From: Allomyces arbusculus
Taxonomy: Eukaryota > Blastocladiomycota > Blastocladiomycetes > Blastocladiales > Blastocladiaceae
Length of the DNA: 64,000 nt
Direction of reading: 5' to 3'
Assembly (NCBI GenBank): GCA_027604705.1
Contig: JADHYV010000008.1
Location: forward strand, 1 to 64,000
A model generated the notes under the pieces. The model was given only the letters and a program-made list of their open reading frames with translations. It searched no databases and had not been told where the DNA came from. The position numbers and the translations under genes were made by a program. Positions 32,154 to 43,276 of this stretch are shown piece after piece. Within the stretch, counting starts at the first letter, position 1. Each line of letters begins with the position of its first letter.

Positions 32154-35100
32154 ATGCTCTTGCCCGTCGCCGAGGTGGCCGGCGCGGCCTCTGCGGCCGA
32201 CACGCGCCTCACCGAGCACGACCGCCCGCCGTCGTGCCCGACCCCTGCCGACCCGGCCGAGGCGGCGGCTGCGGCCGTGGCCGCTGACGGAGGCGATGAC
32301 CTTGTCGATCGCGACTCGCCCAGCCAGGACGACGACATGAGCGTCGATTCGGCAGTGCTCGATGACGAAACGACCATCACCACGGCCGCGACGCACGGCA
32401 CCCATGGGACCCCTGGGACCGACCAGGTCCTCGACTCGCTCGCGAACTTGTCGATTTACACGCGCACCGCCGCCAAGCCGGGTGAGGATGCGTTCGAGGC
32501 CTTGCCGGACGAGCTGGTGCGGTTTCCTTTACTTTGACGGACACGCGGCCCGGCCACTCATCTCGCGTCGATGTGAGCGAACACTCACCTGCTTGCGCGA
32601 TTCCACTCGTTCACAGGTCTGCGCCATCTTCCACTCGCTGCCGAAAATGTACCGGTTCCGGTGCCTCTTCCTCAACCGCCGCCTGTCGCGGCTCGCGGCC
32701 ACGTGCCTCTGGCGGTCGGTCGGGTGCTGGATCCCGTCGTTCCCGGAAACTCGGCTCACCAAAATTCTCAACGTGCTCGATGGCGGCCAGTGCGCCGACC
32801 CGGAGACCGATCCATTTGCGCCACCGGCCACGATCGCGTCGGCCCTGGCGCAGGACCCGAGGCCATCACGGCACTCTGCCGCCTCTGCCGCGACGCCGCC
32901 ACCGCTCGACCCCATCCTCGCCAAGCGTCCCTTGCTCGACGCGCCACGTTCGCGGCCGACGATGCAGCTCATGTACCCGTACCTGACATACGTGCGCAAA
33001 ATCGTGATCATGATTTACAACGTCACCGACCCGCACGACCTCTACGTGCTCGTCACGCGCATTCGCCGCGTCCTGCTCGAAAAGTGCTCGACTGCACGCC
33101 GGTTGACGCTCGCCTACCGCGGGCCGGCACACTGGGCGCTCGACCCGCGTGCCGGGGATGCGGGTGGGATCTTGCGCCACATGCACGCGCTCGACCAGCT
33201 CGGGCTCTACTGGGTCACGCACTTGACCGAGAACCACCTGCACGCGATCGCCGATAACTGCCACCGGCTGCGGCTGCTGCACTTGCAGCCGGACCGGTCG
33301 GTGCGGTCTGTCGGCCTGCGGCCGCATCCGGCCGAGGCCGCCGTCGCCGGCGGTGCGGACGAGGACGACGACGACGACGACGACGACGACGATGCCGTCA
33401 TGGACGATGCCGACGATGATGCCGAGGACGACGACGAAATGGACGCGGATGCCAACGCCGAGGACCCGGCGCGCACGGGCACCTGGACGCCACCGCACGC
33501 GAGCCCGCACGGTGGGCCCATTGACCCGCCGCCGGACCCGGTCCCGCCGTTGGGGAACAAGGACGGGGATTTACCGCTGACGGGCCCGGACGCGGCCATG
33601 GCGCGGATCCTGCACCGCAACGGCCACGGGCGACTGCACGAACTGAACCTCTGGCACTTGCCGCTCACGGGGGCCTACTTCCGCGCCCTCCATTTGCCCG
33701 CCATGAAGTTGCTCACCATCGGCAACATGGCCCTCCCGGAGCGCGCGTTGCTCGCGCTCACCGCCACGCTCCCGAACCTGTCGTCGCTGACCGTCGACCA
33801 CCCGCGCGACCGCCCACGGCGGGCGCCGCACGGCGTCGCACACCTCGTCTCGCTCGCGCCAAACCTCAAGGCGCTTTACCTGAAACACATTGTTCTCGAA
33901 TCCACGCTCGCAAGGGCGATCGCGTCGCGCGCGCAATTGGCCACGCTCGTCCTCGCGCCGTACGACTACCGCGCGCCCGCGCACGAAGTCGCCGTCGACG
34001 ACCTGGTCGTCATGTCCGAATTCGCCTATCCGGCGGAAGCCGCCGCGCGGCTGTTGTCGGATGAGCGCACCGACCACGACCGCGTCATGGCGATGCTCGC
34101 ACGCGGGTGTGCAAAACTGGCGTCGCTCGAATTGTGGGGCACGATTTCCGGGACTACCTTGGCACTCGTCGCGGAATTGCCGGAATTGCGGGAACTGAAG
34201 ATCAAGAACGCCATGGACTTGCGCGTCGCCGACATTCGCCAGTTTGTGACGCGGGTCGCGGGTGCGCGCAGTGCCGCGGGCGCGAGGGCGAATGCCGATC
34301 CGGCCAATACGGCGAGCGCGACTGGGCCGCCATTGCGCGCACTGCACTTGCACGCCGCGCACCACATCCAGGACATGGCCGTGCTGCAGCTGCTCACGTT
34401 TGTCCCGACATTGCGGTACCTGACCATTTCCGAGTCGCGGATCACGGCGGAACTGTTGTGGTACCTCGCGATGACGAATAACCACGCGTTGCGCCGATTG
34501 ACGGTGTCGGGCCCGCACGTGCGCCGGCGCGACGTGCACCGCATTGTCGACGAGTTCCCGGACTTTGCGCGCCGGTTTGACGTCGAGGATGCGGCCAGGC
34601 CGCAGGTCGTGGTGGTCGCCGCCGCGCAACTTGTGCAGCAGCAGATGGCCGCGCAGATGGCGGCCGCCGCGCACGCGAATGGCGGCGGGGTGAATGTCCC
34701 GCACGTCCCCGTGCCGGGTCAGGTCGTCGGGCAGCAGCAGGCGGTGGTCGCGGTCGCCGCCCAGGCCGAGGACGATACGTTGAGTTTGGACGACGACGAC
34801 GAGGAGGAGGACGTAGATGCCGAGGCCGGCGAAGACCTTGCGCTCGATATCGTGTTTGAGGCTGCGGCCACGGCCGCGGCGGCGGCAGCAGTGGCCGGGG
34901 GTGGGGCGCAAGGCGGCGGCGGTAACAACTTTTTGTTTGCCCGGGGGGGGTTCGGGTCTTCCCCCCCCCCCCCCCCCCCCCCTCCCTTCCTTCCCCTCGC
35001 ATTTCTCGCGCGCGCGAGGTCCGGCCGACTCGGTGCGGCTCCAACTCGCACACCGGCTGCGCCCATGGGTCGCGCGCGAGTGCATTCCTGTAGATTTCCC

Positions 35101-35157
35101 CCCCCCCGGCCCCACCCCCCCCACGCCCCGCCCACCACCAGCGGCCCGATCAGCTAA
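32154..35157 (+). CDS. F-box/leucine-rich-repeat protein
   Basis: Two exons, 32154-32516 and 32617-~35157; ~967 aa as read. Residues 1-115 are disordered and acidic. The F-box-like segment is split by the intron: FEALPDEL|VCAIFHSLPKMYRFR, then LNRRLSRLAATCLWRS. A long region of irregular LRR-like repeats follows (LHELNLWHLPL, LPNLSSLTVDHP, APNLKALYLKHI, CAKLASLELWGT, LRALHLHAAHHI), broken by a very acidic insert (~Asp/Glu-rich, codons from 33358). Such proteins are substrate receptors of SCF ubiquitin ligases. After ~34930 the frame enters Gly/Pro sequence caused by G and C homopolymers just before an assembly gap; the true C-terminus is uncertain and may end or splice earlier. Confidence 0.75.
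33361..33392 (+). repeat. GAC/GAT microsatellite in coding sequence
   Basis: About ten consecutive Asp codons, mostly GAC, inside the acidic insert of the F-box/LRR protein. Likely to vary in length. Confidence 0.8.
34961..34982 (+). repeat. Run of 22 C
   Basis: Homopolymer at the end of the F-box/LRR frame; length in the assembly is doubtful. Confidence 0.85.
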
Positions 35158-35741
35158 CCTTGCAGCGGCGCGCCCACACCGCGCGCGCCGNNNNNNNNNN
35201 CGGTTCCCCCGCCTTTTGTGGGGCGGGGGGGGCCGGCCGCTCTGGGGGGGGGTCCACTGCCTCACCGGGTGGGCCCCTGGGTGGGGGGGGGTTGGTTTCC
35301 TGTTATTTTTCCCCCCCCCCCCCCCACTCCCCTCCTGCCGCCCTTCCCCTCTCGCCCTCTTTTTTGTATGTGGATGGCCGAGCAGGCGGGCCCGTGATCC
35401 GTTTTTTTGCTGGTGTTTGATTTGACTGTTGGACGCACGCCGCACCGCGCACGCGACTGGGTGGACGACGCGTAGGGAGGGCGCGTCTCTGCCGGAGCGT
35501 CGTCGGTCGCGGCGGAGGGTCATTGGTGTTTTGCTGAGCTGCGGATGGTGGTTTGTCGTGGACAAAAAGAAGCGGGAAAAGGTTGGTGCCATTTTGGCTG
35601 CTTGGAGAGGGAAGCGTCGCATCACGGTCACGCCAACCAGCAACCCACAAGCTGCGCCACTTGCAACGGCGTGGAGGACGACAACGCGTCGTATATTTCT
35701 TGATCCCCATTTCCTCGCCGGCCCTGCCAGCTCGCCGCTCC
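35158..35741. other. Intergenic with gap and homopolymers
   Basis: Poor-quality GC-homopolymer sequence to ~35330, then the promoter of the NAD(P)HX dehydratase gene. No gene seen. Confidence 0.5.
35191..35200. other. Assembly gap (10 N)
   Basis: Ten undetermined bases, flanked on both sides by G and C homopolymers (C at 34961-34982 and 35311-35325; several G runs at 35220-35295). The gap size is probably arbitrary. Confidence 0.97.
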
Positions 35742-37226
35742 ATGCACCGCGTCGCTTTGGTCTCGAGGCACCTGTTCCCGACGGTAGCAGCAAGCGCGAC
35801 TTTCCGACACGTGTCGATCCGGACCGCATCGATCAGAACCATGGCCAGTTCGACTCCTGCTGCAGCAAAAGAGGATGCGCTGCGCGTGTTCCGCGAGATG
35901 ATTGTTCCGCGACTCGATCCGGCCATGCACAAGGGCCAGTGCGGTGCGTCGTTCACGCATCTGGGCAAGAAATGGGAGGAAGGATCGAGCTGACGAGTCG
36001 GCTCGCGTGCAGGACGCGTAGCGGTCATTGGCGGGTGCGAAGAGTACGTTTGATCAGAAGCTAGGCAAGTCTCGACCACCTCATGGTCCACTCACGATCG
36101 GGTCGCGCAGGTATACTGGCGCGCCGTTCTTCAGCGCCATGGCATCGCTCAAGCTGGTGTGTTCTGAGTAACCTCGCAACGGCTCGACGGGTGGAGAGGA
36201 CGGGTGGGGAAGACACTGACAACGCTGCTGTAACGAAGGGTGTTGACTTGTCGCACGTTATCTGCGACGTGACTGCGGGCACCGTGATCAAGGTACGCGC
36301 TGAGCAGCAGCAGCCCTCATGCGCTCCTGGCGATACTGACCACTCTCCCACGCTCGGCACGCGTAGTCCTACTCGCCCGAACTTATCGTGCACCCGTACC
36401 TGCGCACCGAAGAGTACGCTGCCGTCACGCCGCTCCTCAACGTCCACAGCACGAGCTAACCCCTCCCTCTCCACCACCCCAGCTCCGTCGCGCAGCGGCC
36501 CGCATCCACGCCTGACATCATCCACCGCGTGACTTCCCAACTCGACCGGTTTCACGCGATCGTTGTCGGCCCCGGGCTCGGCCGGGACCCACTCATCCTG
36601 AACCTCGTCTCCCTCATCCTGCCGGAAATCCGGTCCCGCTCACTCCCGCTCGTCCTCGACGCCGACGCACTCCACCTCGTCTCGACCCGACCGGACCTGG
36701 TCCGCGGGTACCCGCGCGCCGTCCTGACGCCCAACGTCGTCGAGTACGCCCGGCTGTGCCGCGCGCTGGACCTGGATCCGAGCACAGCAACCCCGCACGA
36801 GGTGGGTGAAGCGTTGGGTGGGGTGACGGTGGTAAGGAAGGGCACGAGCGATGTGGTTGCCCGGCCCATGACGGAGGCGGTGGTCGTGGATGATCAGGGC
36901 GGACTGCGCCGGTTTGGTGGGCAGGGGGATGTGTTGACGGGCGCGTTGGCTGCGTTCCTGGCGTGGAACGAGTTGCGTAACCCCTACTCTGGCTTCGAAC
37001 CGGTGGTGCGCGAAGGACTAACGAACACACGCGTAGATTGGCGATCAACGCCCACGACGGCGAGGACCGGCGCGATCGGTGGACCGTGGCCGCGTGTGTG
37101 GCTGCGTGTGCCGTCACGCGCACGGCGTCTAGGATCGCGTATGAGGTGGGTGGGCGCGGGACGACGACGGGGGACGTGTTGGCGGTGTTGTCCCGCGCGT
37201 TTACTGAGGTGGTCGGCGAGGTGTAG
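35742..37226 (+). CDS. NAXD: ATP-dependent NAD(P)HX dehydratase (YjeF C-terminal family)
   Basis: Seven exons: 35742-35943, 36013-36043, 36111-36156, 36239-36292, 36367-36413, 36483-36971, 37037-37226; 352 aa. It dehydrates the damaged cofactors NADHX and NADPHX at the cost of ATP. Ribokinase-like fold motifs: GRVAVIGGCEEYTGAPFF, AMASLKLGVDLSHV, HAIVVGPGLGRD, LPLVLDADAL, VLTPNVVEYARL, TVVRKGTSD and GGQGDVLTG, with a C-terminal GRGTTTGDVLAVL. The first 33 residues (MHRVALVSRHLF...) are Arg-rich without acids, like a mitochondrial presequence; an in-frame second ATG at 35841 (MASSTPA) would give a cytosolic form. Exon 2 is only 31 bp and exon 3 46 bp. The donor of the last intron (GTTGCG) is unusual; frame and family alignment support it. 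Confidence 0.93.
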
Positions 37227-37953
37227 GACGGGTGGAGAAGGTGGAGGAGGGTGTGGGCGGTGTGGATCGATCAAGATTTCACGATTTTGATGTGATTTTC
37301 GCTTGCGTTTGGAATGGATGGATGTGGTCAGGGCGCGATGCGACGTGAGCGAGTGCTAACGTTTTCTTCTCGACCACTGAGGGAAAAGACGAGGGCCTGC
37401 TCAACCTGAGCTTTGCTTCCAATATCGCATACGTGTCGATACAAGTGCCCGTTGTCCCAAAAGAGCACTGCGCACGACGATGAGTGCAAAAGAGGCATGG
37501 AAGCGCAATGATATCTGCGATCGACTACATAATTCCAAACTGCTCTGCCGTATCTTTTGTCGTCGCGGGCGCGTCGCAGACGCGTCGGATCAGCGGCAAG
37601 GAATAGTGTCAAAAGCAAGGAATGGATTGTAGCAGAATCGTAGCGATGCAACCGCTTCATGCTCCACTACATCGCGAGATCAGGACGCGCCGATCAGCTT
37701 GCTAAACAGCGGCGAGCTAACTCTGCTGCTGCTCCTTGCGCTCGCTTCCAGCAGACCAAAGAATAGTGAAAGAAGCAAAACAGAGCGCAATGCGCGATTT
37801 TTTGATTTTTCAGATGTGAATATTTGTACAAATCAGCACGACTCGCTTCTCAACCGTGCCAACAGCTTGTTGTCGATGCAAAAATGCTGTTTATCAACCC
37901 CTTCGCGTGTCGACCACCTTCAGCACGCGCGCACGCGCAACAGATCAGCCGCT
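37227..37953. other. Convergent 3' region, 0.7 kb
   Basis: Comparatively AT-rich; only short open frames. No gene recognised. Confidence 0.6.
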
Positions 37954-38820
37954 TTAGAAGCAGCCGCCGTGCGAGTGGTCAATGACCTGCGACTGGTCCT
38001 GGTGCTGCGCCTGGTAGCCACCGTCGGCGTTCCACTGCGACTGCGACTGCGACTGGGCCTGGAAAGCATCGCCACCGTGGCCGTGCTGCGACTGAGCCTG
38101 CGACTGAGCCTGGAACGAGTCGCCACCATGGCCCCACTGCGACTGCGACTGCGACTGAGCCTGGAAGGCGTCACCGCCATGGCCCCACTGCGACTGAGCC
38201 TGCGACTGGGCCTGGAACGCGTCACCGCCCTGCGAGTACTGCGACTGCGACTAGAGAAACGCGTCGGTGAAGGGTGGTCAGCGCATGGATCACAATTAAT
38301 CAGCAGGAGGATCAGATAGGGGAGAGATCACGCGAGAAAGAGATAAAACGCGTACCTGGGCCTGGAACTGGTCGACCGAGTTGTGGCCGGTGTGGCCAGC
38401 CTGGTACTGCGACTGCGACTGCGCCTGGTAACCGGCATCACCCGAACCCCACTGCGACTGGCTCTGGCTCTGAGCCTGGTAGCCAGCGTCACCGGAACCC
38501 CACTGCGACTGGCTCTGGCCCTGGTACTGAGCGCCGTCGTGGCCCGACTGGTACTGGCTCTGGCCCTGGTACTGCGCGCCGTCGTGGCCCGACTGGTACT
38601 GCGACTGCGACTGGCCCTGGTAACCGTGGTCACCCGACTGGTACTGCGACTGGCTCTGCGACTGGGTGCCGGAACCGGACTGCGACTGCGACTGGTACTG
38701 GCTCTGCGACTGCACGCCCGAACCCGACGACTGGTACTGCGACTGCGACTGGGACTGCACGCCCGAGCCGTGGCCGGCCTGCCACTGCGACTGCGACTGC
38801 GACTGAGCGGCGTACGACAT
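37954..38820 (-). CDS. Gln/Ser-repeat low-complexity protein (copy 2)
   Basis: Two exons, 38820-38356 and 38250-37954, phase-0 intron with GTACGC donor; 253 aa. Same repeat grammar as copy 1 at 1972: QSQSQ[Y/W]xxG[H/D][D/G]G. Near the start it has extra SGSGVQSQSQ units; the block before the intron (QAGHTGHNSVDQFQAQ) is almost identical to copy 1, as is GGDAFQ[S/A]QAQSQ after it. It ends DHSHGGCF, with the only Cys, whereas copy 1 ends VIF. No signal peptide. A TATA box lies ~80 bp upstream and the leader is CAACC-rich. Function unknown; the two copies are paralogs in opposite orientation 35 kb apart. Confidence 0.82.
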
Positions 38821-38897
38821 GGTTGGTTGAGTTGGTTGGTTGGTGGGTGAGATGCGAAAGCTCGATGCAGGTTGGTTGATGCGCGGCGGACGCCCGG

Positions 38898-38904
38898 CTT
38901 TATA
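38898..38904 (-). promoter_or_regulatory. TATA box, Gln/Ser-repeat gene copy 2
   Basis: TATAAAG on the - strand, 78 bp before the ATG at 38820. Confidence 0.65.
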
Positions 38905-39503
38905 CCTCCCCCGGCCCAGACGCGGTGGAGAAGGCCCGCGCGCACGCGTGTGAAGGACGCGCTCGTTTCGGAGCGTTGCGCGCGCAACAGGCAGCAAGGA
39001 TCAAACGTGGCCTGGATGGCGTCCACGACAGCCGCGACGCGTGCCAGGTCGCACGCCGCCAGGCAACTAATCCGGCAAATAGTGGCGCGTCTCGCACGCG
39101 CAGCGCCCCGGTGCGCCGCAGCGACCCCTAGCGGGTTGGTTCCCGGATCCACCCAGCATGGCCGAGCACCAAAGCGAGATGGCGTAACGTGTATTCAGCC
39201 CCCTACCTTCTGTCGCGACCATGGGGGGGCGTCTTCGGATGGGTGACAGCAACAGTGCTGCGCCCACCTCGTCACGCCACAAAAGGCTTTGGCACGCGCG
39301 TTCCACAGTCCACCCTCCGCCCCAGATTCCCATACAGAGGAAGAACCCATACGCACCGGCGCGCAGCTCGCCGACTGGCGCACCTCGTGGAGGCGTGGTG
39401 GACTGACTCGCAACGACATCAGTTCACGCCGCGGTTGGTTGGTGACGGTTGATCAGTGATCGCGGACACGCAGCGGCAGCAGCGAGAAGCGTGTGCGTGT
39501 AAA

Positions 39504-39510
39504 TATAAAA
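39504..39510 (+). promoter_or_regulatory. Orphan TATA box (+)
   Basis: TATAAAA in AT-rich context (GTAAATATAAAACTGG). No recognised gene starts downstream on this strand. Confidence 0.35.
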
Positions 39511-39942
39511 CTGGTGCGACGCGCGTGATCGGGTGGCAGCTGAAAGACGGGCCGCAGTCAAGTCGTCGGTCGTGTGCAGGCTGGGCCTCGTCGACTTCGT
39601 GAGGATAAACCACACGAAAGAACGTGGTTGCGAGAGCGTGGAGGGACCGTGCTCGTGGACTCGATGAGCTGTCTCGCGTCGGGCGCGCGCTTCGTGCGCG
39701 AGAGACGCGTCACGTCGGTCAACTTTTCGCTGCTCGCGATTCATACTCGAGCCGTTCTGACGACGCGGGGTTTCACGTCGCTCCAACACGCGAAGTTGGT
39801 GCGCTGGCAGCGCTGCTGGCAGGTCAGGCTGAGAATGATGATTTCTCTTGATGATCCACGAACACGATGATGCGGGCCATGAAATAACGTGGACGAGGGT
39901 GCAGGGATGCTGAAAGAGCCACGTCGAGTGGGCCAGGCCAGT

Positions 39943-39949
39943 CTTTATA
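39943..39949 (-). promoter_or_regulatory. Orphan TATA box (-)
   Basis: TATAAAG within GTATAAAGACTGGC, the same 14-mer as the promoter at 16129. About 65 bp downstream an ATG at 39880 opens only 18 codons (MARIIVFVDHQEKSSFSA). Confidence 0.4.
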
Positions 39950-40623
39950 CTCTCGTCGTGAGTTTCCAGGGGGACTGACAGGGGTGGAGAGAATGCCCTG
40001 ACAACCAACGCGATCAAAGATCTTGCAGGCTCGCCGCCGCGGACGGCGCCGGAAGGACAACGACCAGCATGGGCGACGCGTGAGGAGATTGTGTCGCGTG
40101 GAGGGAATGCTCGTGTGGGCGCGCCGCAGTCATGGGGCGATCGCGGTGGACCAAGCATCAAGAGCAAGCAGGGCCGATAAGGCCAGTGCTGGAGGGCACC
40201 ACAGAGCCGTGCAGGCCATTCGCACTTGCGGAGTTTGCGCGAGGATGAGACAAAAATGAGGAGCACATGCCCGGGATAAAGAGAGCGAGGCGCGAGCCAT
40301 GAGCTGAGCTGGTCTGCAAACGTTCTGGACTTTAGCTCTGCGCATTTCCATTATGGCGACTTTGCAACCAATCTGTTGTGAGGCCACATTAACGCGTGCC
40401 TGAAAGTGTCTTGGACCTTTGCTACGCACGAATGAAAACGGTCTGATCGTAATCAACGCGGACCATACACGACAGGTTCAAAACAATCAGAGATATATCT
40501 TTGCCCATACTGACAAATCTAAGTGCACGAAATGACCGCGATCGCAATTGTCGTGGCAAGAAGAGTGGCCCAGCGCGAGTAGCTACCCTGGCCAGCAGGG
40601 GCTGTGCCTGGGTTTTCCACAAT

Positions 40624-41964
40624 TTACCACTTGATGTTCTTGATGTCTACGAACGCAAAGTGAGACATCGAGTGATCAGGAGCATTGTCCACCAGATCGC
40701 CCACGCCCAAAGCCGACAGAATACGTACTGCTGGTGCCGGCCTTGGACTTGCCCGAGATCTTGAGCAGCGACCAGTCCCAGGTGCCCGTGCACGAGTTGG
40801 CGCCGCACAGCACTTTATAGGCCTGGCCACCGTTCATGACGATGGTTGACGGCTTGCCCTCGAAGTTGACGTTGGTGATGGGCATGGGCTGGTCGACCTT
40901 GCCCGTCTCGCCGTCATTCGTGTAGTCCTGCACGACCATCATGCCGTACTTCTTGATGTTGGTCGCGTGGTTGTCGTTGTAGTGAATGTTCGACACGGAC
41001 GCGTCCTTGGCGGCGTTGTAGGTCTTGATGCGCAGCGCCTGGTCCGAGTCGGCGATCGTGTTGCCCTGGATCAGAACATTGTCGACGTGCTTGCCCGCCT
41101 TGATCGAGCCAATCGAGATACCGTGGCCGCCAATGCACTGGTTGTTGAGGAATTTGACGTTCTTGCCGTCGTTGAGCGCCAGGCAGTCGTCCTGGTTCTT
41201 GCAGATCGAGTTCTGGATCGTCAGGCCGTTGACGCTCGAGACGTCAAAGCAATCAGCTACGCAAAACGACAGAGAGAGAGAGAGAGAGAGCGGTGAGCGA
41301 CACGATTCTGGGTGGGAAAAACGTCTGACATAAACCGTACTGTTGTGGCCGCCCTTGGTCGCGCCGAGCGTGTCGTCGATGGTGACGCCATCAATTACGA
41401 GCGCGCCCTTGGCACCGACCGAGATGGCGTGAGCCGGCGTGTTCTTGACGACGAGCTTCGAGACCGACCCGGCCGCGGTCAGCTTAACCATCGGGTGCGG
41501 CTTGGTCCTGCCGCCGTTCCCGCCCTTGCCGTCCCAGTAAAGCTGGCCCTGGCCGTCGAGGATGTGGCCGTTGCCGTTCTATTTTTTCGTGACGAGATGG
41601 TGGTTGATGGCGGTGAGCCAAAAACGTCCAACGCCGCTCGGGGCCGAATTCGACCGCAAAATTCGACACGCACCACCGTGACCTTGGCCGAGTCGGACGC
41701 GCCCGAGACGCGGAACAGCGGGCCCTCCCACTCCTTGTACCCAAACGTCACGTCGCCGGCGAAGTTGACAATCGTGCCGTCCTTGAGCCCGTCGAGGGCG
41801 AGCGTCTGGCCGCCGGGCACCGTGAACGCCTTGATGGTGATGGTCGAGCAGCTGGCCACGTTCTTGGCCGCCGCAATCGAGTCGACGACACACGCATTGC
41901 CGGCGGGCGCGGCCTGCACGGACAGTGCGACAAAGGCGAGCAGGAAGGCGAGCGATGCGTGCAT
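40624..41964 (-). CDS. Endopolygalacturonase, GH28
   Basis: Four exons, 41964-41674, 41578-41341, 41256-40729, 40646-40624; 359 aa. Signal peptide MHASLAFLLAFVALSVQA. The GH28 beta-helix has the catalytic signature: NTDCFDVS (Asp178, codon split by intron 2), NQDDCLAL (Asp199, Asp200), GGHGISIGSI (His221) and RIKTYN. It hydrolyses alpha-1,4 bonds of polygalacturonan in pectin outside the cell, which implies contact with plant material. The last exon is only 23 bp (codes for NIKNIKW and stop), restored by a GTACGT...TAG intron; without it the frame would add a tail foreign to the family. A TATA box lies ~75 bp upstream. Confidence 0.94.
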
Positions 41965-43276
41965 GGTGGAAAAAGGACTGATTGATGTCGTCTATGGGGT
42001 GCCGATGGCGGGACTGATGGCGTGGGACTGCTCGAGCTTTATACGGCGCTGGGGCGCACCACCACTCGCCATCAGCGCCCGGGAAGTGGAGTGCGGCGTG
42101 CCGTGCTGGGCACCGGACGGTCGCGGTTGTCAGCCGTGCCGGACCATAGAACAATTGCAAATTCAAGTCAGAAGCACGAGAGTTGGCAACCCGCGCGGGT
42201 CGGCGTCGGACCCGCATGCAGCCGGCGTTGAGACGCGCCAGGATGAGAAGGGGATGTGGTGGTTGGCCGTTGATTCATGAATCGGGATCCCCTTGGCGCC
42301 CATGCTCCACCATGGAGAAAGCAAGCAATGCACACCTGTTCCGCGCCTGGTCTTCGCCTCATGATATCTTTGCCGCGCGCTCCGTCGTCCCGACAACGCC
42401 AAGATGCAACGCGATGCTCGAAACAACTCGACGACGACTTCAATCCTGTCGTGGGTCCGAGTCTCCAAAAGGGGCTTTCGCCAATGGTTTTAAAAGGGGA
42501 GAAACGCGCAGCGCCTTCACGCTCGTCGAATGGATGAAACTGCAACAGGCGATGGACAGGCGCGTGTTTCAGGGGCGCAAAAACGTCGGCATCAGTCAAC
42601 GAGAGCCTACTCGTTTATCTCCATTGCAATCGCCGGCGGCGCCCAATCGCATGCCGCTAACAACGTCGGTGCACGAACCATGGCAAGTTTACGGCCGCTG
42701 GAGCGACCCAGTCCACCCTCCGCTCAAGTGTTCCTAGAGTGAGGAAAAAGGATGTTCTCCGCGGAAAAAAAGTCAGCCGAATACAGCTCATGTCGCCCAA
42801 GAGGAAACCATGGCAGTACGTCGCAAGCACTGGCCGGCCACACCGCGTCGGAGCGGCGCGTGGGCGGACGCGGCGACATGGCGATTGTATCGAGAGCGAA
42901 ATCCAAAATTGGGGGTGCTGTCGCGAGCTGCATGCCAAGAAATCGAGAAATGCCACGACCAAACCTGTCGTGATCAGCCGAGAAAAATTGCGCAGGGCGA
43001 GGGCGCGCGTGCCGCGGCACGCGGATTTGTTCCTCCGTGAAACACGCAAAGGGCACAACCCTGTACGATGATGCCCGCGCCGTGGGCAAGCGCGCGGATT
43101 GCAATGTGACCTGCCGCCACTGTCCCATCGCGACCACCCTCAACGTGTCGAGCAATCGAGTGTCTATTCTCTCCACCACCGCACGGCGACCGAGCGTGTG
43201 CCCTTCAACAACGACGACGGCGGCAACGAGCGTGGTGCCGACGACTATAGGTCCCGACCGAATACGGTCGCGTCTA
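41965..43276. other. Intergenic, 1.3 kb
   Basis: Promoter of the polygalacturonase gene at its left end and 3' region of the SDR gene at its right end. Otherwise nothing recognised. Confidence 0.55.
42037..42043 (-). promoter_or_regulatory. TATA box, polygalacturonase gene
   Basis: TATAAAG on the - strand, 73 bp before the ATG at 41964. Confidence 0.65.

Larger units (their letters stand above)
38821..40623. other. Long intergenic region with two orphan TATA boxes
   Basis: 1.8 kb without a recognisable gene. The left end is the promoter of the Gln/Ser-repeat gene. It contains TATA-like boxes at 39504 (+) and 39943 (-) that face each other and precede no recognised gene. The longest frame, 39424-40266 on -, has no domain. 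Confidence 0.5.

Noticed and set aside
33571-35829. 752-codon frame on - opposite the F-box/LRR gene
   Set aside because: Runs through the N gap and homopolymers and shows no domain; the + frame has F-box and LRR motifs.
39824-40060. Small - strand frame ending MARIIVFVDHQEKSSFSA
   Set aside because: Only 18 codons lie downstream of the TATA box, and no splice-compatible continuation with a recognisable fold was found; kept only as an orphan-promoter observation.
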